Assembly (NCBI RefSeq): GCF_000145275.1
Contig: NC_014393.1
Span: forward strand, 3,844,001 to 3,908,000
Source of the DNA: Clostridium cellulovorans 743B
GTDB lineage: Bacteria > Bacillota > Clostridia > Clostridiales > Clostridiaceae
DNA: 64,000 bases
Direction: 5' to 3'
The position numbers and the translations under genes were made by a program. Shown here piece after piece: positions 28,494-36,899 of the stretch (position 1 is its first letter; every line of letters starts with the position of its first letter). The notes beneath the pieces are model-generated. The model was not told where the DNA came from. It saw nothing but the letters and a program-made list of their open reading frames with translations, and searched no databases.

Positions 28494-29423
28494 TCACTCC
28501 TCGGAAATTTTATAAATCATGTCAAAATATCTATCCCCTCTGTCTGCAAAGACTGCTACAACATTGGGAACACCGTCAATTTTATATTTTAAAAAATATT
28601 GATGAATGGCTTGATATACTGAACCAGATGATCCACCTGCAAAAATACAATACCTTTTTAGCAGCTCATTGCACATATTTATCGAGTCTTCTTCACTAAC
28701 TATAACCACTTCATCTATGATAGATTCTTCTAATACAGGTGGTCTTATGCTTGAACCTATTCCTGGTATCTTTCTATTACATTCCTCTTGCCCAAAAACT
28801 TTTGATCCAATAACATCAACAGCTATAACTTTCGATTCTGGATATTTTTCTTTTACAGCCTTTGATATTCCAGTTATTGTTCCCCCAGAACTTACCCCTA
28901 TAAATATGTAATCAACCTTTAGGCTTTCACATATTTCATAACCTATTGTTTCTTTGTAACAATCAGCATTTAAACTATTAGCATACTGATTAATCCAATA
29001 GGAATTCGGTGTTCTGTCAATTATTTCTTTGACCTTCTGTAAACGTGATTTAAGATACCCTCCACTTTCATCAGCATTAGTAACTTTTATAAGTTTTGCT
29101 CCTTGTGATGATATTAGCAATTCATTTATTGGTAATATCTTAGGGTCTATTACACATATAAATTTAAGTCCCAATTCTTTGCAATATGAAGCTAGAGCAA
29201 TACCAAAGTTTCCTGATGAAGATTCAACAATTGTTGTTTCTTTATTTATAATTCCATTCTCAAGTAAATTTTTTAATATTTTAGATGCTGCTCTGTCTTT
29301 TATACTTCCAGTAGGATTAAATCCCTCAAGCTTTGCAAATATATTTGCATTAATTTCTTCATTATTTAGTTTTACTAATGGTGTATTACCAACATTATTT
29401 ATATATCTGCTTATGTAACTCAT
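28494..29423 (-). CDS. SbnA-like PLP enzyme (diaminopropionate synthesis)
   Basis: 309 aa of the cysteine synthase/OAS-sulfhydrylase fold. The PLP Lys is in GFNPTGSIKDRA (~residue 42), the phosphate loop in SSGGTITG, the substrate loop in ESSSGNFG, and the PLP ring Ser in FAGGSSGS. The GIGSSIRPPVL block is typical of the SbnA branch and not of CysK. Family knowledge: SbnA condenses O-phospho-L-serine with L-glutamate. It is the first gene of the run down to 19029. A strong inverted repeat lies ~115 bp upstream. The host sulfur pathway is not implied. Confidence 0.85.
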   Translation of the reverse strand: MSYISRYINNVGNTPLVKLNNEEINANIFAKLEGFNPTGSIKDRAASKILKNLLENGIINKETTIVESSSGNFGIALASYCKELGLKFICVIDPKILPINELLISSQGAKLIKVTNADESGGYLKSRLQKVKEIIDRTPNSYWINQYANSLNADCYKETIGYEICESLKVDYIFIGVSSGGTITGISKAVKEKYPESKVIAVDVIGSKVFGQEECNRKIPGIGSSIRPPVLEESIIDEVVIVSEEDSINMCNELLKRYCIFAGGSSGSVYQAIHQYFLKYKIDGVPNVVAVFADRGDRYFDMIYKISEE

Positions 29424-29459
29424 ATTTCCTCCTATTTTGTTGTTTTTAGTGTTAACCGT

Positions 29460-29590
29460 ATTATAACTATCTATATGTAATTAATATACTCCTATTGATT
29501 TATAATTAATAATTAGATATTATTTACAATACACCTCAAATTAATAACATTGTTAGTATTTTAATCAAATATTAACAATGTTATTAATTT
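29460..29590 (-). promoter_or_regulatory. Long inverted repeat and putative promoter upstream of the diaminopropionate operon
   Basis: Arms 29538-29560 and 29568-29590 are 23 bp each, complementary except for one G-T position, with a 7-bp loop. Each arm is itself nearly palindromic around TTAATAACATTGTTA. No T-run follows on the minus strand, so it does not look like a terminator. A TATAAT (29460-29465) lies ~37 bp before the SbnA-like start; its -35 is poor. The dyad would lie about 70 bp upstream of that -10, a fit for an activator site. The rest of 29424-29744 is AT-rich without a gene. Confidence 0.55.
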
Positions 29591-29744
29591 AAATAAGATA
29601 TTAACACTTATTCTTTTTTATGTCAATATATATGTATATATATCATATTTTCTAAGTATTATATAACATTAAAATTTTAATATATTCTGAATAATATACA
29701 ATTTATTTAAAATATATTATCTAATACTTTGTTTATTTTCTATT

Positions 29745-29880
29745 CGTGTGGTCTAAAACCATCGACTTAATACGGTGTCTTTTGGAATTAAAATAAACTA
29801 TCCATACTTATTTATATGAAAGATGATTAGTATGGAAGAATACAATAAAGGAAGTCATAAAGTATATGATATAAAGCTAG
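29745..29880 (+). mobile_element. Remnant left end of an IS200/IS605 element
   Basis: ATG 29832 begins MEEYNKGSHKVYDIK, the typical N-terminus of an IS200/IS605 Y1 transposase. After 16 codons the sequence runs straight into repeat copy B (AAAGCTAG at ~29873). The ~85 bp before the ATG would be the element's left end. Only this truncated piece remains. Confidence 0.6.
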
Positions 29881-30573
29881 ATTAAAGAGTACCTTAAGCA
29901 CAACTGCCCCACCTCTTTAACCTAGCTTCTTTCTTTTATCTATTTATAAAAAGACTTCGGATACCCCTCCCAATACCTTCAAAACCAGTTATAGTACTAG
30001 CAAGCAAAGTCTTAATATCAACCACCTTATCTCTCCCTGTGTAATCTATCTTTTCGCAGATAAATACAAGATCAAGGCAATGGATTAAGACTCGTTTAGG
30101 TGCACTAGCTAGATTTTCGCCTGCTCATTGTACGGACTTGCGACAACTTGGAATATTTTTTTAAATTCCACCTTAAATCTTTATCAGGAACTATATAAAA
30201 ATCTACCTAAAGAAACTATTGCAGAAAAAATAATTAAACTTAGAAAAACTCATAACTTGTTTAGCTGATATCTTGGGTTACATTTGGATACTATTATTGG
30301 ATGGGAAAAAAGAGTGTTTCCTAAACCTGAGAATGTTAAGCTTTTATGTGAGATGTTTTCTATTCCTATGTGGTATTTTCATGAATATTATTCTATATAC
30401 TATAGTAGGTATAAAGATAAGATCAGAGGATGGAAGGATAGAAATAAGTATTCTTATTCTAGGCTGCTGATATTTTAGGGGTATCTCATTCTGAGTTTGC
30501 TCGGTTACTTAGTGGTAAGATTAGGCTTTCTTATGATATGTATTTGAAGTTAAAAATATTGGATGTATTTTAA
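29873..30573. repeat. Direct repeat copy B: yabG remnant + broken helix-turn-helix frame
   Basis: Same unit as copy A. The yabG remnant (minus strand, 29940-~30155) has lost a further ~27 bp near its 3' end. The helix-turn-helix frame (plus, to the TAA at 30571-30573) has an 11-nt deletion after THNL and a 1-nt deletion near 30465, so it is a pseudogene. It marks the junction between the diaminopropionate operon and the 30.6-36 kb module. Confidence 0.82.
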
Positions 30574-30623
30574 ATATTAAATAACTTTAGCATTAATAGT
30601 ACTAGAGAATCATCGTATCTAAA

Positions 30624-30679
30624 AAACAGATATCACTTCGGCAATCCTATATGAATTGATAAGTAATATCTGTTTTATC
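30624..30679. terminator. Terminator after repeat copy B
   Basis: The stem AAAACAGATAT/ATATCTGTTTT, extended by ACTT/AAGT after one mismatch, is followed by a T-rich stretch. From 30680 to 30906 nothing further is seen. Confidence 0.6.
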
Positions 30680-30906
30680 TCTTTTCTACTAATGTTAGCT
30701 GATATTTCTTGTGTTATTAATTATATGGTTATTCCACAGAAAGTATTCTTAACAAAGAATTAGGTAATTTTTATTGTAATAGAATAAGACAGGCACCTTA
30801 AATCCTATAGTGGAAATATATTTACAGCTTATTGCGGTTTAATCATCGTATAGATTAAGTAAAATTTTCAATTAGCAACTTTATTACATAACAAATTTTT
30901 TATAAA

Positions 30907-31842
30907 TTAACTTTTTATCTTGCAAACAGGGTACTCTTCCAATTTAGTATTAAGTGTTTTGAAAAGTTCACTTGTAGTTGAAGTTCCTGAAGTTTCTGAT
31001 GCTGTATCATTAAGAATCTCATCTAAATTATTATTACATTCAGTATACTGTACTTGTTGTGCTTTATCTAAAAATGCTTTAAACTTTAAATAATCTTGAT
31101 TTTTTTCCTCTAATACCGATGCCTTTAGCATGCTAACATATGTCTCAAAATTAAAATTAAAAGTTAATTGTCGTACTTTTGAACAATCACTTGTAAATTC
31201 TGTCTGACTAGTATTAATTGAAATGTAATAATATTTAACTTTAGGGATGTAAATAAAGTTAGATTCATCTATCGGCACACCTTCATGGCACTGAGCCATT
31301 AACGCTAGTTGATAATTCTTACTAGTTTGATCCCAACAATTTTTCAGTGTTTGTCCTACACCTTGGATAAACTTTGTAGCATCATTTGTAATAGAGTTAG
31401 GAATTTCAGCAGCATCAAAAATTTGCTTAAATACGTCTACACTAAAACTCTTAATATTCTGTGTATTGCTATATGTTTCACTTGTAATTTTAAATCCTGA
31501 AAATCCACCTGCATCAACTAACATCTCTTCCATGTAATGTGTTACACTCCTATCCCATTGGGTACTAGGATATGCATCTCCTGGCAATACTTTTGCTGGA
31601 TTTTTTGTCAAATATCTATATGTCTTATTTCTTAGTGTAGCATAAAAGCTACATACATTATCGCATAACTGTCTGCCTACCTTATATTGATTACAATTAT
31701 TTATAAAAGAGCTTGACAAATTTAGAAATGAAATTAATCCATCAGAATCTTGAAAATTACTTTGTGTATTCTGAACCTCATCACTAGCAAATACCACCTT
31801 TTCACCTAAGATTAACTCTAACTCAGTGTTTGAGTTTAACAT
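30907..31842 (-). CDS. Unrecognised 311-aa protein
   Basis: I do not recognise this protein. It has no signal peptide and no transmembrane segment. It has about 5-6 scattered cysteines, a mixed helical C-terminal half (LKASVLEEKNQDYLKFKAFL) and a Ser/Thr-rich stretch near residue 285 (TASETSGTSTTSE). The start has GGAGG. Its promoter region (31949-31982) carries the palindrome element that also precedes the broken gene at 34834, so the two were probably co-regulated. Together with the protein at 32203 it may be a two-part effector or toxin-like pair; this is a guess from context only. Confidence 0.65.
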   Translation of the reverse strand: MLNSNTELELILGEKVVFASDEVQNTQSNFQDSDGLISFLNLSSSFINNCNQYKVGRQLCDNVCSFYATLRNKTYRYLTKNPAKVLPGDAYPSTQWDRSVTHYMEEMLVDAGGFSGFKITSETYSNTQNIKSFSVDVFKQIFDAAEIPNSITNDATKFIQGVGQTLKNCWDQTSKNYQLALMAQCHEGVPIDESNFIYIPKVKYYYISINTSQTEFTSDCSKVRQLTFNFNFETYVSMLKASVLEEKNQDYLKFKAFLDKAQQVQYTECNNNLDEILNDTASETSGTSTTSELFKTLNTKLEEYPVCKIKS

Positions 31843-31948
31843 AATATATTCCTCCTAAATTAAAAATATAGTTTTTAAAAATTCTTTCATTTTGATTTTA
31901 TATATTACTTTTTAACTTTCTTAGTAATATGTTTAAACTAAATACTAG

Positions 31949-31982
31949 AGCATCCGGATCGCTATGAGATTATTATAATTGA
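31949..31982 (-). promoter_or_regulatory. Shared promoter/operator element, copy 1
   Basis: On the minus strand TATAAT (31972-31977) is followed at once by CATAGCGATCCGGATGCT, a near-palindrome centred on CCGG. 30 of 34 positions equal those at 34738-34771. The dyad falls at the expected start of transcription, as for a repressor. No good -35 is seen. The 31843-32202 gap also holds the terminator at 32079. Confidence 0.7.
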
Positions 31983-32078
31983 TATTTAAATGAACTATTT
32001 ATATTTTTCTACGTAATGCAAAATATTGGTTTAAAATACACAAATTACAACTTAAGATGCAATTACTTTAAAAATACA

Positions 32079-32119
32079 ATAAAAGTAGCTTTCTTTATTT
32101 TATAGAAAACTACTTTTAT
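32079..32119 (-). terminator. Terminator after the 261-aa gene
   Basis: Stem ATAAAAGTAG-TTTCT / AGAAA-CTACTTTTAT with one internal mismatch, A/T-rich on both sides. It separates the two unrecognised genes, so they are not one simple operon. Confidence 0.65.
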
Positions 32120-32202
32120 CAATCTTATATATTTAATTATTAAAGATTATGTTACTTTTTAGTAATTTCAAGTTAAATGACAGCTAATTGTATGTATAAT
32201 AA

Positions 32203-32988
32203 TCACTGACTTGCTATTACCTTGCTCTCAAGATAAAAACCAAATGTAGCTACTTCAGTATCATTTTCATGTTCATCTTTATATACACATATAAACTCTC
32301 CATCTATATAAACTACTTCTCTATTAAAACCTGCATTTCCTTTAAAGTAAAAAGGTGGTTTAGATGCCTGGTCTACAGACGTATCAATATTTCTATATTG
32401 AGAACCTTTTGCTAAAACTGCACTTAAACTTTGTTTATCCTGTGTAATACTAAAATAGCAATTAGATCCAGTTTTTTTTGCTAGAAACACTACATTATTA
32501 TCAGTATAATTTTCATTGTTAATAGTACTATTAATATCATTAATAGCTTCAGCTTGAGCACTTACGGAAGATACAGAAAATGGATATTCACATAAAACAG
32601 TAGGTCTAGGTTCTTTAATATCATTACTATGTTGTAAACCCTCAATTTGTAAAGCTTTATTATTATCAGCTAAAAGTTCCTCATTAATATTTTGTGAAAA
32701 ATTAGTAAGATTAATAGAAAACTTTTCAGAATTATAAGGTATTATTTCTAGCCAACAATTTTCAACATCCCCACCTAATCTTAAATCGGAGTCTATGATG
32801 ATTTTTGACATACGGGTATCTAAATACATTTGCCCTGTTACTCCTTCTAATAACTTAGAAAGATCTGGAACCCAATTATTTGCATCTAGAGTAACTGACT
32901 TTTGTAAAGGTTCTATAGTTATTTCTACAGATTGCATTATACTATCCTGAAACTTTGGATCAAAAATTATTGATATATTATTTGACAT
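32203..32988 (-). CDS. Unrecognised 261-aa protein
   Basis: I do not recognise this protein. It is acidic, beta-strand-rich in appearance, without a signal peptide or membrane segment. The C-terminal third (NAGFNREVVYIDGEFICVY) reads like a beta-sandwich edge, and the N-terminal part contains several VEIT- and LEIIP-like strands. The start has AAAAGGAG. It is separated from the 311-aa gene by its own terminator. A partner role with that protein is possible but not shown. Confidence 0.65.
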   Translation of the reverse strand: MSNNISIIFDPKFQDSIMQSVEITIEPLQKSVTLDANNWVPDLSKLLEGVTGQMYLDTRMSKIIIDSDLRLGGDVENCWLEIIPYNSEKFSINLTNFSQNINEELLADNNKALQIEGLQHSNDIKEPRPTVLCEYPFSVSSVSAQAEAINDINSTINNENYTDNNVVFLAKKTGSNCYFSITQDKQSLSAVLAKGSQYRNIDTSVDQASKPPFYFKGNAGFNREVVYIDGEFICVYKDEHENDTEVATFGFYLESKVIASQ

Positions 32989-33010
32989 TATACTAATTCT
33001 CCTTTTTATA

Positions 33011-33044
33011 TTTAGTGACGAGAGGCTTTTAGACCTCTCACTAA
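33011..33044. promoter_or_regulatory. Hairpin in the leader of the 261-aa gene
   Basis: Stem TTAGTGA-GAGAGG / CCTCTCACTAA with a one-base bulge, 20-55 bp upstream of ATG 32988. On the plus side it is followed by TTATTTTT, so it could also end plus-strand transcripts. Confidence 0.45.
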
Positions 33045-33110
33045 CTTATTTTTCATTTTGAATACGCTTCTTTATAAAGACAGGCTAACTATTTTAATTG
33101 TTTTATATCA

Positions 33111-34490
33111 TCATAAAGCAACAAGACTCTTAAAATTACCCATATAACTCCTTCTTACAGTTACATTAAATTGCAAATCTTCATCTATTATTAATTTGTA
33201 TGTATTATTAAACCAAGGTATCACTTCGGTTATTTTCTTAATATTCACAATAAAGCTTCTATGACACCGAAAGAAATTATGTTCATTTAATCTATTTTCA
33301 TAATAATTAAGAGTTTCTTTACTTTAATTGAGGCTTTTATCCTTTGAGGATCGATGGGTTTTTGTATATAATCAACAGCATTTAATTCAAAGTCTTTTAT
33401 TGCATATTCATCATATGCAGTAACAAATACAATTTTGATTTCCTCATCATGTGATAATATTCCCCGGCAACAGCTAGTCCATCAACTTAAAGAGAAAAAC
33501 TCCCAAAGGAATATAGTAGCCAATAGAAATTATGCCATAACTATTTAATATATCATTACCAGCGATTAGTATTACAAACAATACTGCACTAAATACAAGA
33601 AAAGAAGATTCTCTTTTCTTCAACAATGCTTTTGCAAGAACAATGAGCAAAGTAACTAATATAAATATACCTATTATTTCATAAGGTATAAAAAATAAAT
33701 TACTATATTTTTCTACCAAAATTATAGTTATTACAGGAAAGCATAATCCGATAACTTGTGAAAATCTCAAAAACCCTTGTGGTATATCCAATGGAAATAA
33801 TGATAAAATCCCATTATTAATATACTTCCCAAAAGAAACATATCAACATATTCTTGGGTGTTATTTTGGTTATTAAGTATATTGATATCACCCAACTCTA
33901 ACCCCGTTACAAATCCACCATAGGCATATCCATAATTTGAAACTTGAACCGTTATGTAAAACTGTCTGTTTTGAGGATAGATTGATATTAACTGTGGTTT
34001 GAACGTGCTTTAGAATTATTGTCTTTATAACTAACAATACCTGCCTGAAAAACTTCGTTATCATCTACCCATATTCTGCAAGCAGAAATAAACGCCTTGG
34101 TATTAATAGCAAGGTCTTGAGAGAGATAGTCAAGGTCAACTAAGAGTCTGTATGTACCATATCATTCATTAGGGAATTTCTTCCCTTTAAGTTGATAGTT
34201 TGTCCACGAACTATCAACTACTACAATGTCTTTTTCATAGAAAGTCAGTCCCTAATTAAAATTCTCTGGATAAAGCAGTTTATTCCAATAAAATTCCCAT
34301 TTACCACTAAAAAAATTGTTCCATCCTTTTTAAAATCCCAGTTGGAAAGTTTAAACTCTCCCCCAATAGCTTTTGGTGTTTTTTTACTTGCTAATTGATA
34401 CTGTTTGCATCCCAAAAAGAAATTTAACATTAGAACCATAATAATCAATGCTAAGATTACTTTTAATAAAATTTATATTAAGGCATATAT
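33111..34490 (-). pseudogene. Decayed 7TM sensor / response regulator (LytTR) gene
   Basis: Read on the minus strand, the pieces come in this order: a lipoprotein-like N-terminus (from 34448), an extracellular sensor domain with KAIGGEFKLSNWDFKKDGT, a seven-helix membrane part (open at 33474-33791, DIPQGFLRFSQVIGLCFPVI), part of a receiver domain (VFVTAYDEYAIKDFELNAVD) and a LytTR DNA-binding domain (FFRCHRSFIVNIKKITEVIP) ending at 33111. Many stops and frameshifts break it, and an internal deletion joins the membrane part to the receiver. It was probably the regulator of this module. Confidence 0.75.
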
Positions 34491-34737
34491 GAAAATAGTT
34501 ATTTTACCCTTAATATTAACAGATATAAATTAATTTGTATATCATTTACACATACATATTTTACAATATAATGATTTTATTAACAATATAGAATCCTTTG
34601 TTTTGTATTAACTTTAATTAATTGGCTCTTATACTTTATTCCCTATATTAGGTCTACTAAACAACTCTGGCTCTCGTGACACTAAAATAATTTCATTGCA
34701 TGTTATCCTCATTTTTTGTATTTTTTTTACTAAAATA

Positions 34738-34771
34738 GCAATTATAATAATGACATAGCAATCCGGATGCT
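34738..34771 (+). promoter_or_regulatory. Shared promoter/operator element, copy 2
   Basis: TATAAT at 34743-34748 followed by CATAGCAATCCGGATGCT at 34754-34771, the same arrangement as at 31949-31982 on the other strand. It lies 63 bp before the ATG at 34834. The rest of 34491-34833 is AT-rich without a gene. Confidence 0.7.
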
Positions 34772-34833
34772 GAAAGAATTAATTTTAATATCTATCATGA
34801 TTACAAAACAATTAATAGAAAGAAGGTTTTAAA

Positions 34834-35136
34834 ATGCAAAACTTAGAAGGAACTTGGACATGTATTGATAACGGAACATATTTTATTAGATAAAAGGAAA
34901 ATAATATTTATATAAATGGTAGTAATTTTGATGCTACAAGTAACGAAAAGTGGGTAAACGTAGGTTTTGGTATTATTAACCCAGATACAAGTTCAGTTGT
35001 AGTTTATTGGAGTGATACACCAAACAGTACATCTCAATCATACGGAGTTGAATATTTAGATGCTGGCAAAGAAGGTGTAATTACTAAAAAATCTGGTAGT
35101 AGTTATGGATATGGTAACTTTACAAAAATCAAATAA
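34834..35136 (+). pseudogene. Small beta-rich protein gene with one nonsense codon
   Basis: A 101-codon frame with AGAAGG before ATG 34834. It starts MQNLEGTWTCIDNGTYFIR, then TAA at codon 20, and is otherwise intact to the TAA at 35134-35136 (KWVNVGFGIINPDTSSVVVY, VITKKSGSSYGYGNFTKIK). The GTWTC-DNGTYFIR start and regular strands suggest a small beta-barrel family. The change is a single C-to-T (CAA to TAA). It has its own promoter element and terminator, so it was a free unit until recently. No second start lies close after the stop. Confidence 0.7.
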
Positions 35137-35152
35137 AATTTTTATAGAACAA

Positions 35153-35180
35153 AGCGTGTCTCAGGACACGCCTTTTTTTT
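35153..35180 (+). terminator. Rho-independent terminator
   Basis: GCGTGTC TCAG GACACGC followed by CTTTTTTTT, directly after the broken small gene. Confidence 0.95.
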
Positions 35181-35261
35181 ACCACTCCCATTTTTTTTCA
35201 CAACCCATAATTCTTAGTCGTACCAATACTTAAAAGGCACTTTTTTATGGCAAAAAAAGTT

Positions 35262-36008
35262 CTAATTCCTATACAATCAGGACCACCCGTCAAACGGGTG
35301 GTTTGCTTTAGCCCTATAAGGGCATGTTACTGGCCGTGCTACTCGCACATTGAGCGGTTTGCCAACCGCATACCTTTACTGGCTGCACCTAAAAGGTGCT
35401 TTATTTTTTGCCTTTGTTTACTGATTCACCCGTAAACGGGTCAATAAATTCTTTCAAGCTCATTTGTTCATATGCTAAATCTTCCTGTATTTGATTCTTT
35501 ATGTATTCTTCTATTATCTTTTTGTTTCTTCCAACTGTATCAACGTAATAGCCTTTACACCAAAATTGCCTATTCCCATATTTATATTTCAAATTTGCAT
35601 GTCTGTCAAAAATCATCAATGAACTCTTACCTTTCAAATACCCCATAAACTGAGAGACACTTAACTTCGGAGGTATACTTACAAGCATATGTATATGATC
35701 CTTACATGCATTTGCTTCAATAATTTCTACTCCTTTATGTTCACATAACTTTCTAAGTATTACCCCTATATCCGCTTTTATTTTTCCATATATGATTTGT
35801 CTCCTATACTTTGGTGCGAAGACTATGTGATATTTACAATTCCATTTACTATGTGCTAAACTACTATTATCCATTACGGATATACCTCCTTTGTACTTTT
35901 GGTTGTGGTCGGCAAACCTACTACCATTTTACATTGGAGGTATTCTTTTTTTCTACTCATCGCTAGAAGCTTTTTAGAACCACAGGTAAAACCTGTGGTA
36001 TTCGTAAA
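35262..36008 (-). mobile_element. IS200-type insertion sequence
   Basis: A ~750-bp element with a single transposase gene and no tnpB. Subterminal hairpins stand at both ends: ACCACCCGT/ACGGGTGGT (35281-35301) and CCACAGGT-AAAA-CCTGTGG near 35980. Further GC-rich hairpins between 35310 and 35400 sit in the right end, as in single-strand transposing IS200 elements. Exact ends were not determined. Confidence 0.75.
35401..35874 (-). CDS. tnpA: IS200-type Y1 transposase
   Basis: 157 aa. The HUH motif is in CKDHIHMLVSIPP and the catalytic Tyr region is GYYVDTVGRNKKIIEEYIKNQ. N-terminus KYHIVFAPKYRRQIIYG is typical. Family knowledge: HUH enzymes move single-stranded IS DNA with the terminal hairpins as recognition sites. 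The gene is intact, so the element may be active. Confidence 0.95.
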   Translation of the reverse strand: MDNSSLAHSKWNCKYHIVFAPKYRRQIIYGKIKADIGVILRKLCEHKGVEIIEANACKDHIHMLVSIPPKLSVSQFMGYLKGKSSLMIFDRHANLKYKYGNRQFWCKGYYVDTVGRNKKIIEEYIKNQIQEDLAYEQMSLKEFIDPFTGESVNKGKK

Positions 36009-36097
36009 ACAATAAAGAAGCCCGTCCTAAGGCGCGTCCTTCTCCCATTCACACTTCTAGGCAATAGCCTGTAAATGGCTGTTTACAGTTAAAATTG

Positions 36098-36774
36098 CTT
36101 TATTTATAAAAGGATCTTGGGAATCCTTCCCTATACTTTCCTCTAGTCTGAATACCCCCAATCCCTTCAAATCCAGTTATAGTACTAGCAAGCAATGTCT
36201 TAATATCAACCACCTTATCAATACTTGCATAAGCAATCTTTTCACAGATAAATACAGGATCGAGGCAATGAATTAATACCCGTTTAGGTGCACTAGCTAG
36301 ATTTGCGCCTGCTCACAGTACCAAATTGCGATAATTTGGAAAATATTTTCAAACTACACTTTAAATCTTTATCAAGAACTGTATAAGAATCTTCCTGAAG
36401 GAACTATTGCTGAGAAAATAATTAAACTTAGAAAAACTCATAACTTGGAACGCCATGAATTAGCTAATATGTCTAGATTACATTTAGATACTATTATTAG
36501 ATGGGAACAAGGTGTGTTTCCTAAACCTGAGAATGTTAAGCTTTTAGGTGAGATGTTTTCTATTCCTATTGTATATTTTGATGAATATTATTCTATATAT
36601 TATAGTAGCTATCAAGATAGGATAAGGGAATGGAAGGATAGAAATAGGTATTCTTATTCTATGGCTGAGGGTATTTTAGGAGTGTCTCATTCTGGATTTG
36701 CTCGGTTGCTTAGTGGTAAGATTAGGCTTTCTTATGATATGTATATGAAGTTAAAAACTTTGAATGTGTTTTAA
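36098..36774. repeat. Direct repeat copy C: yabG remnant + helix-turn-helix gene
   Basis: Same unit as A and B. The yabG remnant (minus strand, 36100-~36345) starts exactly at the stop codon, so the left flank seen in A and B is missing. The shared deletion after GCCTGC is present. It lies ~90 bp from the IS200 element and marks the border to the resistance module. Confidence 0.85.
36445..36774 (+). CDS. Helix-turn-helix protein, best-preserved copy
   Basis: TTG at 36445 begins ERHELANMSRLHLDT; the same frame is open further upstream (TIAEKIIKLRKTHNL). The protein holds an XRE-like helix-turn-helix, an IPIVYFDEYYSIYYSSY linker and a second helical block (YSMAEGILGVSHSGFARLLS) ending LKTLNVF. 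No clear ribosome site is seen, so expression is doubtful. It has one frame without frameshifts, unlike copy B. Confidence 0.55.
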   Translation: MERHELANMSRLHLDTIIRWEQGVFPKPENVKLLGEMFSIPIVYFDEYYSIYYSSYQDRIREWKDRNRYSYSMAEGILGVSHSGFARLLSGKIRLSYDMYMKLKTLNVF

Positions 36775-36806
36775 TCCTTTACGCATTAACTATTTTCATA
36801 TAAACA

Positions 36807-36850
36807 CAGATATTAAGTTTAGATTCCTCTCTCTCTAAACTTAATATCTG
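36807..36850. terminator. Terminator between repeat C and the phosphotransferase gene
   Basis: Perfect 16-bp stem CAGATATTAAGTTTAG / CTAAACTTAATATCTG with a 12-base C/T-rich loop. It can serve the plus-strand HTH frame and the convergent phosphotransferase gene. Confidence 0.75.
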
Positions 36851-36899
36851 CTATTCTTATAGTTATAAAATTCTTTCATTATTGATTCGCAAATAATAA

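Noticed and set aside
27520..29423. Staphyloferrin B-type siderophore cluster
   Set aside because: Only the Dap genes match; no IucA/IucC-type synthetase, SbnG or SbnH is present in the window.
35247..35435. Short plus-strand frame with Cys residues
   Set aside because: It covers the hairpin-rich right end of the IS200 element and is not a gene.
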